From assembly GCA_003427395.1 (NCBI GenBank), contig BFEA01000306.1, forward strand, positions 1,831,655-1,874,489: a stretch of 42,835 bases of DNA. The letters run 5' to 3'. Origin of the DNA: Chara braunii (taxonomy: Eukaryota; Streptophyta; Charophyceae; Charales; Characeae). The position numbers were made by a program, and so were the translations under genes. The notes under the pieces are model-generated. The model had not been told where the DNA came from, did no database searches, and was given only the letters and a program-made list of their open reading frames with translations. Numbering within the stretch: position 1 is the stretch's first letter; each line of letters starts with the position of its first letter. Positions 21,015 through 29,749 of this stretch are shown one piece after another.

Positions 21015-21690
21015 GGTTTTGCCCACTTCTCAAAAGAAGTTTTCATGGGATCCGCATGGGCTGGACTGACAGTCAATCCTTCCCAAAGGGAAGTAATCAA
21101 TGCTGTCCGGTTTCCCCTGGCTGTAACGTGGGGATGCATGAGGTGGGTTATAATTTTTTTGCTGACTTGCCGGTGGAATAGGGACCGCACTGACGCTCCA
21201 CAGAATAAAAGGAGCTGGCTCTTTGTGAAAAGAAAAGAAAAGGAAAAATTACGGGATCCTTCTCAGCTGAAATCTTAACTCCTTGTTCCCGTTGACCAAT
21301 TATCATTCATTCTTACTTCCAACCACTACCTCTCATCCATGCACTGCAGACCGCATGCGGACAGCTGATATGAAACGCTCTATAAAATGCTCGTACCTCT
21401 CATTCGGTCCTCGCGGATCTCACGAGACAAAACCAAGCTTTTTCTAAGGCAAACCTTTCCACTGGTGCAACTTTTAGCATGAAATGGCCCCCCTGCCTGA
21501 ATGCCCTGCACTACTCCACTAGGTGCCACAACTCGGTCACTGCAAAATATCAGCCCGCTCCGTATCTTGACAACAAGCAAGTATGCCCAAAACCTCCATG
21601 GGCATCCATCAAGACCTCCATGTCTTTATGCTGGGTGCTGGATATCAGTGCATTCAGCATAACATGTAGCTCCTTATGCTGTCTGCCATC
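21015..21690. other. Non-coding region, nothing recognised
   Basis: Only short frames without recognisable domains; no repeat ends seen. Confidence 0.45.
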
Positions 21691-21831
21691 ATGTTCTCGT
21701 CCATTTTCCTCATGCCCATCCATTCTTCTCCTCAACCATGTTCTCGTCCATTTTCCTCATTCCCATCCATTCTTCTCCTCAACCATGTTCTCGTCCATTT
21801 TCCTCATTCCTATCCATTCTTCTCCTCAACA
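21691..21831. repeat. 47-bp tandem repeat, 3 units
   Basis: Units start ATGTTCTCGTCCATTTTCCT at 21691, 21738 and 21785. The 47-bp period is not a multiple of three, which argues against a coding repeat. Confidence 0.95.
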
Positions 21832-21884
21832 AACTGCACCACATCCATAACCTTCGATGTGCAGGCAAAAACATTTCTGTTCCA

Positions 21885-22275
21885 ATGCACCCTCTCTCTC
21901 CCATCCTCCATCCCCACCAGCTCTTTCCTCCCTGCATTCCTTCCTCCTTTTCCTCCGTTCTGCTACACCTCCTGCACCTCCGCCTCCTCTTTTCTAACTA
22001 ACGCATAGATGCCATCCACCTTCATATGGTACGGGTTCAAATTGCAACAGCCACATGAATGAGGGGCAATTTGTGTTCCTATGTACCCTACTCTGTCTCC
22101 CCTCATTCCCACCAGCTCTTTCCTCCCTGCATTCCATCCTCCTTTTCCTCCATCTCCTCACCTCACCTCCTTCTCCTGGTCCACCTCCTTCACCTCCTCC
22201 TCTTCTAACTAATACACAGATCCCATCCACCTTCACATGCTACTGGTTCAAATTGCAACAGCCACATGGAGGGGA
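21885..22275. repeat. ~200-bp tandem duplication, pyrimidine-rich
   Basis: Two related units share CACCAGCTCTTTCCTCCCTG (21915 and 22110, 195 apart) and GGTTCAAATTGCAACAGCCA (22034 and 22245, 211 apart); internal indels explain the difference. Confidence 0.85.
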
Positions 22276-22526
22276 AAATTGTGTCACTGAACTACCCCCC
22301 CCCCCTCCCCCCAAGTTGCTTACACTCAGAGAAGGGCCGAGCATCTCTCTTTGTGTAAGGCTGTACCTCAGCCATGTTGTCCAGGACATGAGGCATAGCA
22401 GGAAATGAATGTGCCCTCCTGGAAGGATTAGCAACAGATGGCATCATCAAATGTGTCCTTTCAGAGCAGGGGAGGTGATGTGAAGGGTAGACAGAGAAGG
22501 GCTTGGTGGGACAGAGATCGTGAGTG

Positions 22527-22993
22527 GTGGCAAGCCGAGACAAGGAGAGCTCTTGGACGGGGAAGGAATAGAAGAAGGGGGGAAGGCATAGGAGACAAAG
22601 GGAAGCGCAACCATCTGTTAAGGGGAGAGGAAAAGGGAGGAGCGGGGGAGGAGAGGAGGAGAGGAGCAACCTCTGGCAGCAAAGACAGCGCGAGAGACGA
22701 GAGCTGCTTGGCGAAAGAAAGAGGGAGGAGGAGAGTAGGGGAGGGGAAAATCTTAGCAACAAAGACAATAAACGAGACGACGTGGCAAGCTGAGACGAGG
22801 AGAGCTCCTGGACGGGGGAAGGATTAGAAGAAGGGGGGAGAGCATAGGAGACAAAGGGGGAGCGTGACCATCAACTAAGAAGAGAGGAAAAGGGAGGAGT
22901 GGGGGAGGAGAGGAAGAGAGGAGAAGCCTCGGGCAACAAAGACAACGCCGGAGACGAGAGCTGGTTGGCAAAAGAAAGAGGGAGGAGGAGACC
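22527..22993. repeat. 255-bp tandem duplication, purine-rich
   Basis: The block beginning GTGGCAAG at 22527 recurs at 22782 and stays alignable to about 22993. Both contain GGAGAGCTC, AGGAGACAAAGGG, AGAGGAAAAGGGAGGAG and GACGAGAGCTG strings. It is low-complexity purine DNA with moderate divergence. Confidence 0.85.
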
Positions 22994-25440
22994 ACAAACG
23001 CGACGACGGAATTTGCAGCAAGGAAGTTCAACAGCGGCAAGTGGGTGCGCCCCAGCCAGTCCCTCGAAACCGGATTAAAAGAGAAAACAAAAAAGTAACA
23101 AAAAAGGAAAAACGGGCAGCAACATCGCAATATGTAGATGTTAGAATAACAAAAGTTAAGAGAACGAAACACTCAAGTAACCAAAAGAGTAAAAGTTAAA
23201 AAAGAAAAAAAGAGAGAGGGCTGAACGAGCAACAAGCCTACAGGCACAAAAGCACACCACAAAAAAGAAGGGAGACAACCATCACCATCAGAACAATGAC
23301 TAGGATACAACGTGCACATAAAAGACTGGACTCTATGCCGATGAGGCAACTGACGGATCAACACCTCCGTCAGATGAAATGGGCCCGACAGAACCAGGTC
23401 TCAAATACTGCCAGCCCCCGCCGCTCTGCCAGGAAGAGAAGAGGACCGGAGGGGCTCTGCCACAAAAGGAAGACATGGGGATTCTGACGGAGGAGGAGAG
23501 GGAGAAGGAGCAGCAAGGGAGTGTTTTGCAGGAGGGCAAGGGTGGCTTGTCTGCTCAGGAGCAAAATAACGCCCAGTTGCATCTCACCTGGGTGGATAAG
23601 CTCAGGAACCCCCTCCAAGGCCAGGCCCTGACCATCCAACGTGGCCAGGGCAGCCCGCTGTCGGCGCGAATACCCTTACAAGGGTATCCGCCCTGGTTTT
23701 TGCAGATGACAGGAAACCTTGGCTAAGTTAGGAGGTGTGTGGACACGCAGTTTTAAGGCACGCATGTGATTCTTTCGATTGAGTGGGCGGCCGACTTAGT
23801 CGACCAACCCGGACAGGGTTACGGATTTGATTAAGGGATAAAGGTTCGTTTTTGCTTGGCACGCGCGACCGACGCTAGGACTGGCGCACGGGATGGCACG
23901 TGGGGCAGCCACGGCGCGGTCTAGGTAAGTTGGCGCGGGTGCCTAGCGGTGGCACGCCGGCTGTAGGCAGAAAAGGAGGCCCAGGCTGTTTTTCCCCAGG
24001 CTTAGGTACCGCGCGGTACCATTTCATATTGAAATTCGCGCCTGGGTGTTTCAAGCTTGGGCTTAGCCCTATAGGTTATGGCATTGGACTATTGCTACGG
24101 AGGTATGGGGATCGAGGCTTGTAGACAGCAGCGCGGGAGCAATGGAGCAGCGGGAGGCTAAGGGGTTGAGGGTCCTGTGGGACTATCCCCCTTTTGTTTT
24201 GTCGGGGGAGTCCGGTCGCGGGCCCCGCCCCTTGGCACTAAGGGAGCCCTGGCAGTTCCTCCCCCTCCCGACAATATCTCGGGATGTTTAGGTTATTTTT
24301 GTTTTTTTTTATCTAGGTTTTTATGGCCCCACCTCTGCTTAAAGACCCGACGCTAGTCCGCGGCCCGCAACCCCCACTGGCAGACCGGGAGTAAGGAGGC
24401 CGAGCGGCCTTTGGCGCCTCCACGGGGCATTACCCCGGCCGGAGTCCTTCGGGACTTTCGTAACGATACGGAGAAGATTTGCACAGCCCCTGTGCAAGGA
24501 TGGGGCACAAGCAATCGGAAGGAACCCGGACACAGACCGCGCCGGGTACGTCCAGACAAGAGGGGCCAAGGGGCGGGCTGGATTGCCCCACGATTGAAGT
24601 CGCCCGACGCGGCCTGTAGTGGTAGCAGAAGGGGCGAAGCGCATAAGTCTGGGGCAGGGGAGTTGGGTGTTTCGTTTTTTTCTTCTTTCGGTCGCATCCG
24701 TTTTATCGAAGTCGGAGTGCAGGATCGGGCGCTGCGAGGCAAATTACGGAGCAGTCGCAGGAACGCGCAGAGCGGGGGTAGCGTTGACATCAACAGGGGT
24801 GGGTGAAGGGAGGACAGGAGGAACGAACTGGGACGGGTTAGTGCGCTCGGGGTGACCAGCGGTAAAAACGGCAGGATAGCGAGCTCGGCATAGTGGGAGC
24901 GGACGCTGAGGCAGGGGGAGACAGGGAAGCGGAGTGCGATGGCGAGGCACGCGGGGTGCATTCGGATGCCTAGATGGTGGAGGAAAGGGCCGGGCGCAGG
25001 GAAGAACACTCCCCGCTCTCGATTCTGAACGAAATCGAGAGGGGAGAGGAGCGATCCCGAGGTTTTTGCCGCAGGCGAATCACATAGAGAGGTCAGTTTT
25101 AGTGGTGGGTGGCTGGATCGAAAGGTTAGTCGAAGAGTAAGTGCGCGGTAGCTATGGCGGTGCGAGAGGGAGGTTGAGGGATGGTTTACTCCATCATTCC
25201 TAAGCTGGTCGCGGCAAGCAAGGGGGTGGTTCCGGGGTGATGACCGCGGGCGATTCGTATGACGAAATCAGATTGGAGTGAGAATGGGTAAGTTGAGAGC
25301 TGTCAGGGTTGATATGTGCGCAGAGTGGAGGCTGCGAGGGGAAAAAGCGATTCGAGGTTGTGAATGAATCTGTCCACGTTTCATCGGGAGATTCATTCGA
25401 CTTTTTCTTTTTGTAAATATTAATTTCTATGGGAGTGTGT
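22994..25440. other. GC-rich region without a recognised gene
   Basis: Open frames exist (for example 23296-23487 and 23379-23726 on plus, 24353-25009 on minus) but none shows a domain, and opposite-strand frames overlap as expected in GC-rich DNA. 23379-23726 is Gln/Gly/Pro-rich and ends before an A/T-poor segment. It could be a degraded repeat 5' region. Confidence 0.4.
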
Positions 25441-27225
25441 CAGGCGGGGGCTGAAGAGAAAAACTTACCGGTGGGTCGGGGCCTTTGCCCTGCCTGATGA
25501 AGAGAGGCAATTGGACACATTGGATAGGAGGAAGCCTTCAGAGAGGGGGAAGGAGAGGCTACCTACCTGGCCGGAGCCTGTTCGACCAACTGCATCAGAA
25601 AGGCGAGGGAGTCAGAGCTACTTACCTGTAGGGGAGGCCAGCGCTGGAGATGGTGGGGAGCTATGTGCGGAGTCGGAGTTACCCGGTGACAGGGAAACTG
25701 GCCACGGAGCGCCTGACCGGGCGGCGTGTCGCCCACCCTAGCAGCCCGTGAACTGAGGAGCTAGCGGATTGCAGTGCTCTGCTGGCTAGTGTGCAGCTTT
25801 GGCCAGCGGCCGGGAGGCCGGGAGGGCACCTACCTCTGAGCGCGAACATACAGGGTGAATTGAAAACTGAGCCGCGATGCCCAGTTACTAGTCGGCACAA
25901 GGAGGAGGGTAGGAGAGCTTGACTCGGCGCTGTGGAATTGGGGGGGGAGTCTTGTTGTGCAAGCAAGATCCTATTGTTGGGCTTGCGGCTGCGATCCTTT
26001 GAGCAAGCACTATCCTGTTGTGCACCTCTCCCCTACTGATCCGAGAAGGCACAAGGGCGGACTTTAATCAAGATTTGCATTCCTGGATTGCACAGCATTG
26101 GGTGGATCGGAGAGAGAGTGGCATTGTGACTTGACCAGGAGAGGTCTGTCGCTGTGGGCGGGGGCTTGCCGGAGCGCCAATAGTGAGGGGGGTTGACTGC
26201 AGTTGATCGGGTAGACTGCAGTTTGCTGACCTGTCGCTGCGTGTCGCCGACACTCTGATAAGGAGTAAGGGAAACGTGCTCTACTGCGCAACAGCGGTGC
26301 TACCTGGGATTAAGGTAGTGGGACTTGGTGGCGTGACCAAGCATGCAGAAGGAGGGTCGCCGGAAAGATCAACAGCGCGGAATTGGGTATTAATTGACCA
26401 AGTTGCTGCGCTGCCAGGTAGTTGTTGCGCTGTCTGGTCACCATTACAGGACTGTTGGCCCTGCTACTAGCTGTGTTCGTTGGTTGAACACGATCAGCTG
26501 CTACTGCTGTTTGGTATTGGTTGCTGGACGATGTGGTGCGCTATTGCCGACTATTGCCAACTGTTACAGACCGCTATGTGGTGCGGTTGAGCTTGGGAAG
26601 GGGGGTTCATGTCGTGATTTGAAGTTCGGCAGGAGGCTTGAGTCCAGCAGTTGACTCCAGTTGACCAAGCGGGCATATTCTTGGCCACCATTGCGGGGCC
26701 CTCAGGCATATCCAGATATCAAGGCCCTCTCCTGCGAGTCTGAGTGCACCTCTCTTGGATCTGAGAGTCTTAAACCCATCTCCATTTGCCCTTCTTACTC
26801 TAAGTCTAGTCTGCTGGTTCTGAGAGGAGGGCGGCAGGCGGGATTGCAACCCGTTATCCGCGCCAAGGCCTCTGTGGGAGGTTCGCCCCACCGATTGCGG
26901 GAGCTCTGCCGGAACTCAGGAGGAGTTCTGGAGGCAGGGAATTGAGAGGTAATCATTGCTTCCCCTCTATAAACCCGGTTATAACCCCTATCTGTACGTC
27001 TCTCTATGCGTTGACTGAGTATGTTGCATGCACACCATATTTGACATTGGGTATTTGACATTGGGTTTGACTTTCAGGACACAACCCAGACTAAGTAAAG
27101 GAACGTATGAGTAATGGCAGTTTCAGTTTCTTTGCTTGACTGAAAGCAGATTGTAACAAAGGGTTGCATCAGGGGGAAGGTTGGGAGAAAGGTGGTTTTG
27201 CCTGGGATTGGAAGGGTCTTATAGG
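25441..27225. other. Non-coding region, donor-like motifs on the minus strand
   Basis: No gene recognised. Minus-strand splice-donor-like strings (GGTAAGT/GGTAGGT) occur near 25465, 25568, 25627 and 25835. A direct repeat GTATTTGACATTGGGT-like lies at 27040-27068. These could be parts of an unrecognised transcript or another degenerate repeat. Confidence 0.35.
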
Positions 27226-27260
27226 GTCAGGCATGGTTCCATAAGATTGGATGGCCTGAC
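27226..27260 (+). other. Hairpin H1 (type II)
   Basis: Stem GTCAGGC / GCCTGAC, 7 bp perfect, 21-nt loop. Confidence 0.7.
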
Positions 27261-27288
27261 TGCTGTGTTTATTCCGGTTTTCTGAAAA

Positions 27289-27323
27289 GGCCAAGCTTTG
27301 TTTCCAAGATGAGTGGCTTGACC
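27289..27323 (+). other. Hairpin H2 (type I)
   Basis: Stem GGCCAAGC / GCTTGACC, 7 of 8 pairs; loop core variant CAAGAT with inner helix changed to TTTCC/GAG. Confidence 0.65.
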
Positions 27324-27342
27324 GTCGTGTTTATTTAATTTC

Positions 27343-27375
27343 GCCAGGCTTTGTTTCTAAGATGAATGGCCTGGT
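27343..27375 (+). other. Hairpin H3 (type I)
   Basis: Stem GCCAGGC / GCCTGGT, six Watson-Crick pairs plus an outer G-U; 19-nt loop. Confidence 0.68.
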
Positions 27376-27412
27376 TGTTTATTTTGTGGGGTTTAAGCTG
27401 TGCAAACTTGAG

Positions 27413-27447
27413 GACCAGACTTTGTTTCTAAGATGAATGGTCTGGTC
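27413..27447 (+). other. Hairpin H4 (type I)
   Basis: Stem GACCAGAC / GTCTGGTC, 8 bp perfect; 19-nt loop. Confidence 0.72.
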
Positions 27448-27520
27448 ACCGTTTATTTCTGGTTTCTGAACAGGGTTTAACTCAGAGTGCTCTGCCTTTT
27501 TTCTTGTGTGCTGAGAAGAG

Positions 27521-27559
27521 GGAGTTGAGCTTTGTTTCTAAGATGAATGGCTCAACTCC
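27521..27559 (+). other. Hairpin H5 (type I)
   Basis: Stem GGAGTTGAGC / GCTCAACTCC, 10 bp perfect, extendable to 13 with G-U pairs; 19-nt loop. The strongest of the set. Confidence 0.75.
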
Positions 27560-27594
27560 TTTGTTTGTTTTATTCTGAGGGGGTAATTCTCCTT

Positions 27595-27636
27595 GAGAAC
27601 AAAGCACGTTCCATAAGATTGGATGGCTTTGGACTC
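27595..27636 (+). other. Hairpin H6 (type II)
   Basis: Stem CAAAGC / GCTTTG (27600-27605 with 27626-27631), then a 2x2 internal loop and GAG/CTC. Confidence 0.62.
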
Positions 27637-27678
27637 ATGCCGCATACAGCTAGACCAGAGAGAAACGAACCTGGCAGA

Positions 27679-27716
27679 GGACCAGATATGTTCCATAAGA
27701 TTGGATGGTCAGGCCC
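27679..27716 (+). other. Hairpin H7 (type II), weak stem
   Basis: The type II loop is perfect but the flanks (GGACCAGAT and GTCAGGCCC) pair only partly. This is the exception in the set. Confidence 0.45.
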
Positions 27717-27789
27717 AATGCCTCGCACATGCTGGAACCTGAAAGGTTATAATTTGGCTATACTTTATTACTATTCTATCTACGAACAG

Positions 27790-27835
27790 GCTAGTCAAAC
27801 AAGGGTTCCATAAGATTGGATGGCCTGACTATAGC
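27790..27835 (+). other. Hairpin H8 (type II)
   Basis: Stem GCTAGTCA pairs with TGACTATAGC through a two-base bulge; enlarged internal loop on the 5' side. Confidence 0.55.
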
Positions 27836-27886
27836 TTATCATAAATTGAAGAGAGTATAACTAAGAGTATAATTGAAGGTAACTTT

Positions 27887-27934
27887 GGGCAGGCTGAGCT
27901 TTCTTTCTAAGATGAATGGCTCAGCCCTATGCCC
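27887..27934 (+). other. Hairpin H9 (type I)
   Basis: Stem GGCTGAGC / GCTCAGCC, 8 bp perfect, plus an outer GGGC / GCCC helix beyond a 1x4 internal loop. Confidence 0.73.
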
Positions 27935-27950
27935 ACGTTTGAACACTAAG

Positions 27951-27953
<3 letters not shown>

Positions 27954-27987
<34 letters not shown>
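27954..27987. repeat. (AT)n microsatellite
   Basis: 34 bases of uninterrupted AT; a shorter TATATATA run lies at about 28627-28638. Confidence 0.95.
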
Positions 27988-27990
<3 letters not shown>

Positions 27991-28096
27991 CAAATAGAAC
28001 TGCCCGGTAAACCGTAGGCAGAGAGGGAGAAGAGGACAACAAACGAGGGGCTGTGACAAACTGTTTCATCGGAGTTTCACCGACTCATCAGGAGGC

Positions 28097-28628
28097 TGAA
28101 CCCTCAACAGTCTGTAGAATCCCCTCACTGANNNNNNNNNNNNNNNNNNNNNNNNNNNNNNNNNNNNNNNNNNNNNNNNNNNNNNNNNNNNNNNNNNNNN
28201 NNNNNNNNNNNNNNNNNNNNNNNNNNNNNNNNNNNNNNNNNNNNNNNNNNNNNNNNNNNNNNNNNNNNNNNNNNNNNNNNNNNNNNNNNNNNNNNNNNNN
28301 NNNNNNNNNNNNNNNNNNNNNNNNNNNNNNNNNNNNNNNNNNNNNNNNNNNNNNNNNNNNNNNNNNNNNNNNNNNNNNNNNNNNNNNNNNNNNNNNNNNN
28401 NNNNNNNNNNNNNNNNNNNNNNNNNNNNNNNNNNNNNNNNNNNNNNNNNNNNNNNNNNNNNNNNNNNNNNNNNNNNNNNNNNNNNNNNNNNNNNNNNNNN
28501 NNNNNNNNNNNNNNNNCTGTAGAATCCCCTCACTGATTACACTGTAAGTGATAATCCACCTTAACCAAAATCAAAGTAGACTATCACTCACCCACACCAG
28601 ATGGAAAACTCTACAGACTGTCGGTTCA
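28097..28628. repeat. Foldback (inverted-repeat) element interrupted by a gap
   Basis: Left arm TGAACC-CTCA-ACAGTCTGTAGA (28097-28118) matches the reverse complement of TCTACAGACTGTCGGTTCA (28610-28628). An inner helix pairs AGTGATAATCCACCTT (28547-28562) with AAAGTAGACTATCACT (28573-28588) around a 10-nt loop, 13 of 16 pairs. The 20 bases before the gap are repeated right after it, so the true element is probably about 127 bp. It may be a MITE-like foldback or a hairpin precursor. Confidence 0.6.
28132..28516. other. Assembly gap (385 N)
   Basis: Flanked on both sides by the same 20-base string CTGTAGAATCCCCTCACTGA (28112-28131 and 28517-28536), which suggests two contig ends that overlap and were not merged. 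Confidence 0.95.
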
Positions 28629-28663
28629 TATATATATAACTTGGATATTAAACAGTTCAGGGC

Positions 28664-28698
28664 GACTAGGCATTGTTTCTAAGATGAATGGCTTAGTC
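28664..28698 (+). other. Hairpin H10 (type I)
   Basis: Stem GACTAGGC / GCTTAGTC, 8 pairs including one G-U; 19-nt loop. Confidence 0.68.
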
Positions 28699-28757
28699 AT
28701 GTGCTCAAAGGAAGAGAAAAGTAGTTGTGCAACCTGTTCATGTATACTTAATGGCTG

Positions 28758-28793
28758 AGTCAAGCATGTTCCATAAGATTGGATGGCCTGACT
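28758..28793 (+). other. Hairpin H11 (type II)
   Basis: Stem AGTCAAGC / GCCTGACT, 7 of 8 pairs; 20-nt loop. Confidence 0.65.
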
Positions 28794-29082
28794 TTACGCC
28801 TTATGGAAGCGGGGTATAAAGGGTTAAAGCATTGAAAGGTTATGGACTATTGTCTGTTAAATTGACTGGGATGGTGAGAGTACTTACCTTTGTGGTTTGG
28901 CCTGCATGTGACTGAGTGAGGCTACTACTTGGTCTGAGTTTCATTTTGACAGGTAGTTGCTTTAGAGGCTCGCCACGTGCTAGAGCGATAGGAGTTAGCC
29001 TTCATTCCTGCATTTTCTAAGCTAAGTTTATTTTACTTAGATCTATTTTCGCATTTTCTGGGATCTTTTGTTATACTTGGCT
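28794..29082. other. Spacer between hairpin families, no gene seen
   Basis: A minus-strand donor-like string (GGTAAGTAC) lies near 28880. A TTTGACAGGTAG string at about 28946 recurs as TTTGACAGGTGG at about 29406. Confidence 0.4.
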
Positions 29083-29380
29083 GTGTATAAATTTTGGTAA
29101 GTTACTTTCTCTACGGGAAGCGCTGCCAAAATTTATGCAAATCCAAGCTATAGTCAAATTTTAACTTTTCAAAGTTCAACTTGTCTTAAAGTTCATATAT
29201 GACTTAGTAAAAATCTGGGAAGTTTCATTTTCTAAAGGGAGTGTTGCCCAAATTTTTGCTAATTCGGGGAGTTAGACAAAATTGGACCTTGGAAAGTCAA
29301 GGACTATTTCTGACTTTATATTCGGGCTGATATAAGTTATGGAAAGGCACTTTTCCTACGGGAAGCGCTACCGAAATTTT
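29083..29380 (+). repeat. Three larger hairpins with conserved loop, ~122-bp period
   Basis: Units have the loop landmark CTACGGGAAGCGCT or CTAAAGGGAGTGTT at 29111, 29232 and 29356. Unit 1 stem: ATAAATTTTGG (29087-29097) with CCAAAATTTAT (29126-29136), perfect 11 bp, extendable to 14. Unit 2 stem: TTAGTAAAAATCTGGG (29204-29219) with CCCAAATTTTTGCTAA (29247-29262), 15 of 16 pairs. Unit 3 is weaker, AAGTTATGG (29334-29342) with CCGAAATTT (29371-29379). Stems differ while loops are conserved. The loops hold a small inner helix (TTCTC/GGGAA, TTTCT/GGGAG, TTTCC/GGGAA). This is the same design as the array to the left with unrelated sequence. Confidence 0.65.
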
Positions 29381-29642
29381 CTTAGTTTAAAGGAGTTAGA
29401 TTATATTTTGACAGGTGGCGATTCTGGCGATCCACTCTGTATAGGGGAGATTATGCCAGAGTCTACCTTTTCTTTGGGCACTGTTTAGCAATAGATCAGG
29501 CTTAGTCAATTAGGATGACTTAGGTGAGATCATGATATGTGGTTTATTCTCCATGGACTTATAGGCTTAGCCTGGGGATTGGTCTGTCTTGTGTTACAGG
29601 CCCTCTGGACCATTTGATTCAGGATTTGAACCAATTTCAGCT

Positions 29643-29749
29643 TGATCCTACAAGGATCATCTTCTGTTATCACTGATAACAGGTCGGAGGCCGATTCGTC
29701 GGTCTATGACTCAATTCCAACTCACACTCCGAACTCAACCTAAAAGGTT
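29643..29749 (+). other. Four consecutive short perfect hairpins
   Basis: TGATCCT-ACA-AGGATCA (29643-29659), CTGTTATC-ACT-GATAACAG (29664-29682), GGCCGA-TTCG-TCGGTC (29689-29704, one G-U) and AACCT-AAA-AGGTT (29737-29749). All have 3-4 nt loops. Such density in 107 bases suggests a structured RNA segment, though each hairpin alone is short. Confidence 0.55.

Larger units (their letters stand above)
27226..28793 (+). repeat. Array of 11 hairpins with conserved loop and variable stems
   Basis: Eleven stem-loops on one strand share a loop core TAAGAT and a following ATGG. Two loop types occur: type I TTTCTAAGATGAATGG (19-nt loop) and type II TTCCATAAGATTGGATGG (20-21 nt). The core is itself closed by a small inner helix, TTC/GAA in type I and TCCA/TGGA in type II, so that helix changes on both sides together. 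The outer stems differ from copy to copy yet each pairs with its own partner. In the first five units a TGTTTATT-like string follows the 3' arm. Retention of pairing despite changed sequence suggests selection on structure. I do not recognise the family. Confidence 0.72.

Noticed and set aside
24353-25009. 218-codon minus-strand frame
   Set aside because: GC-rich DNA with competing frames on the other strand, Pro/Leu/Ser-rich composition and no domain.
27226-27560. Box C/D snoRNA cluster suggested by GATGAAT
   Set aside because: No RUGAUGA C box followed by a CUGA D box at proper spacing, and the motif sits inside a hairpin loop.
28053-28547. Reading frames spanning the N gap
   Set aside because: They are open only because N codons are not stops.
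27226-28793. CRISPR-like array
   Set aside because: The repeats are a conserved loop with variable self-complementary flanks and irregular spacing, in a eukaryotic context; there are no uniform spacers or cas genes.
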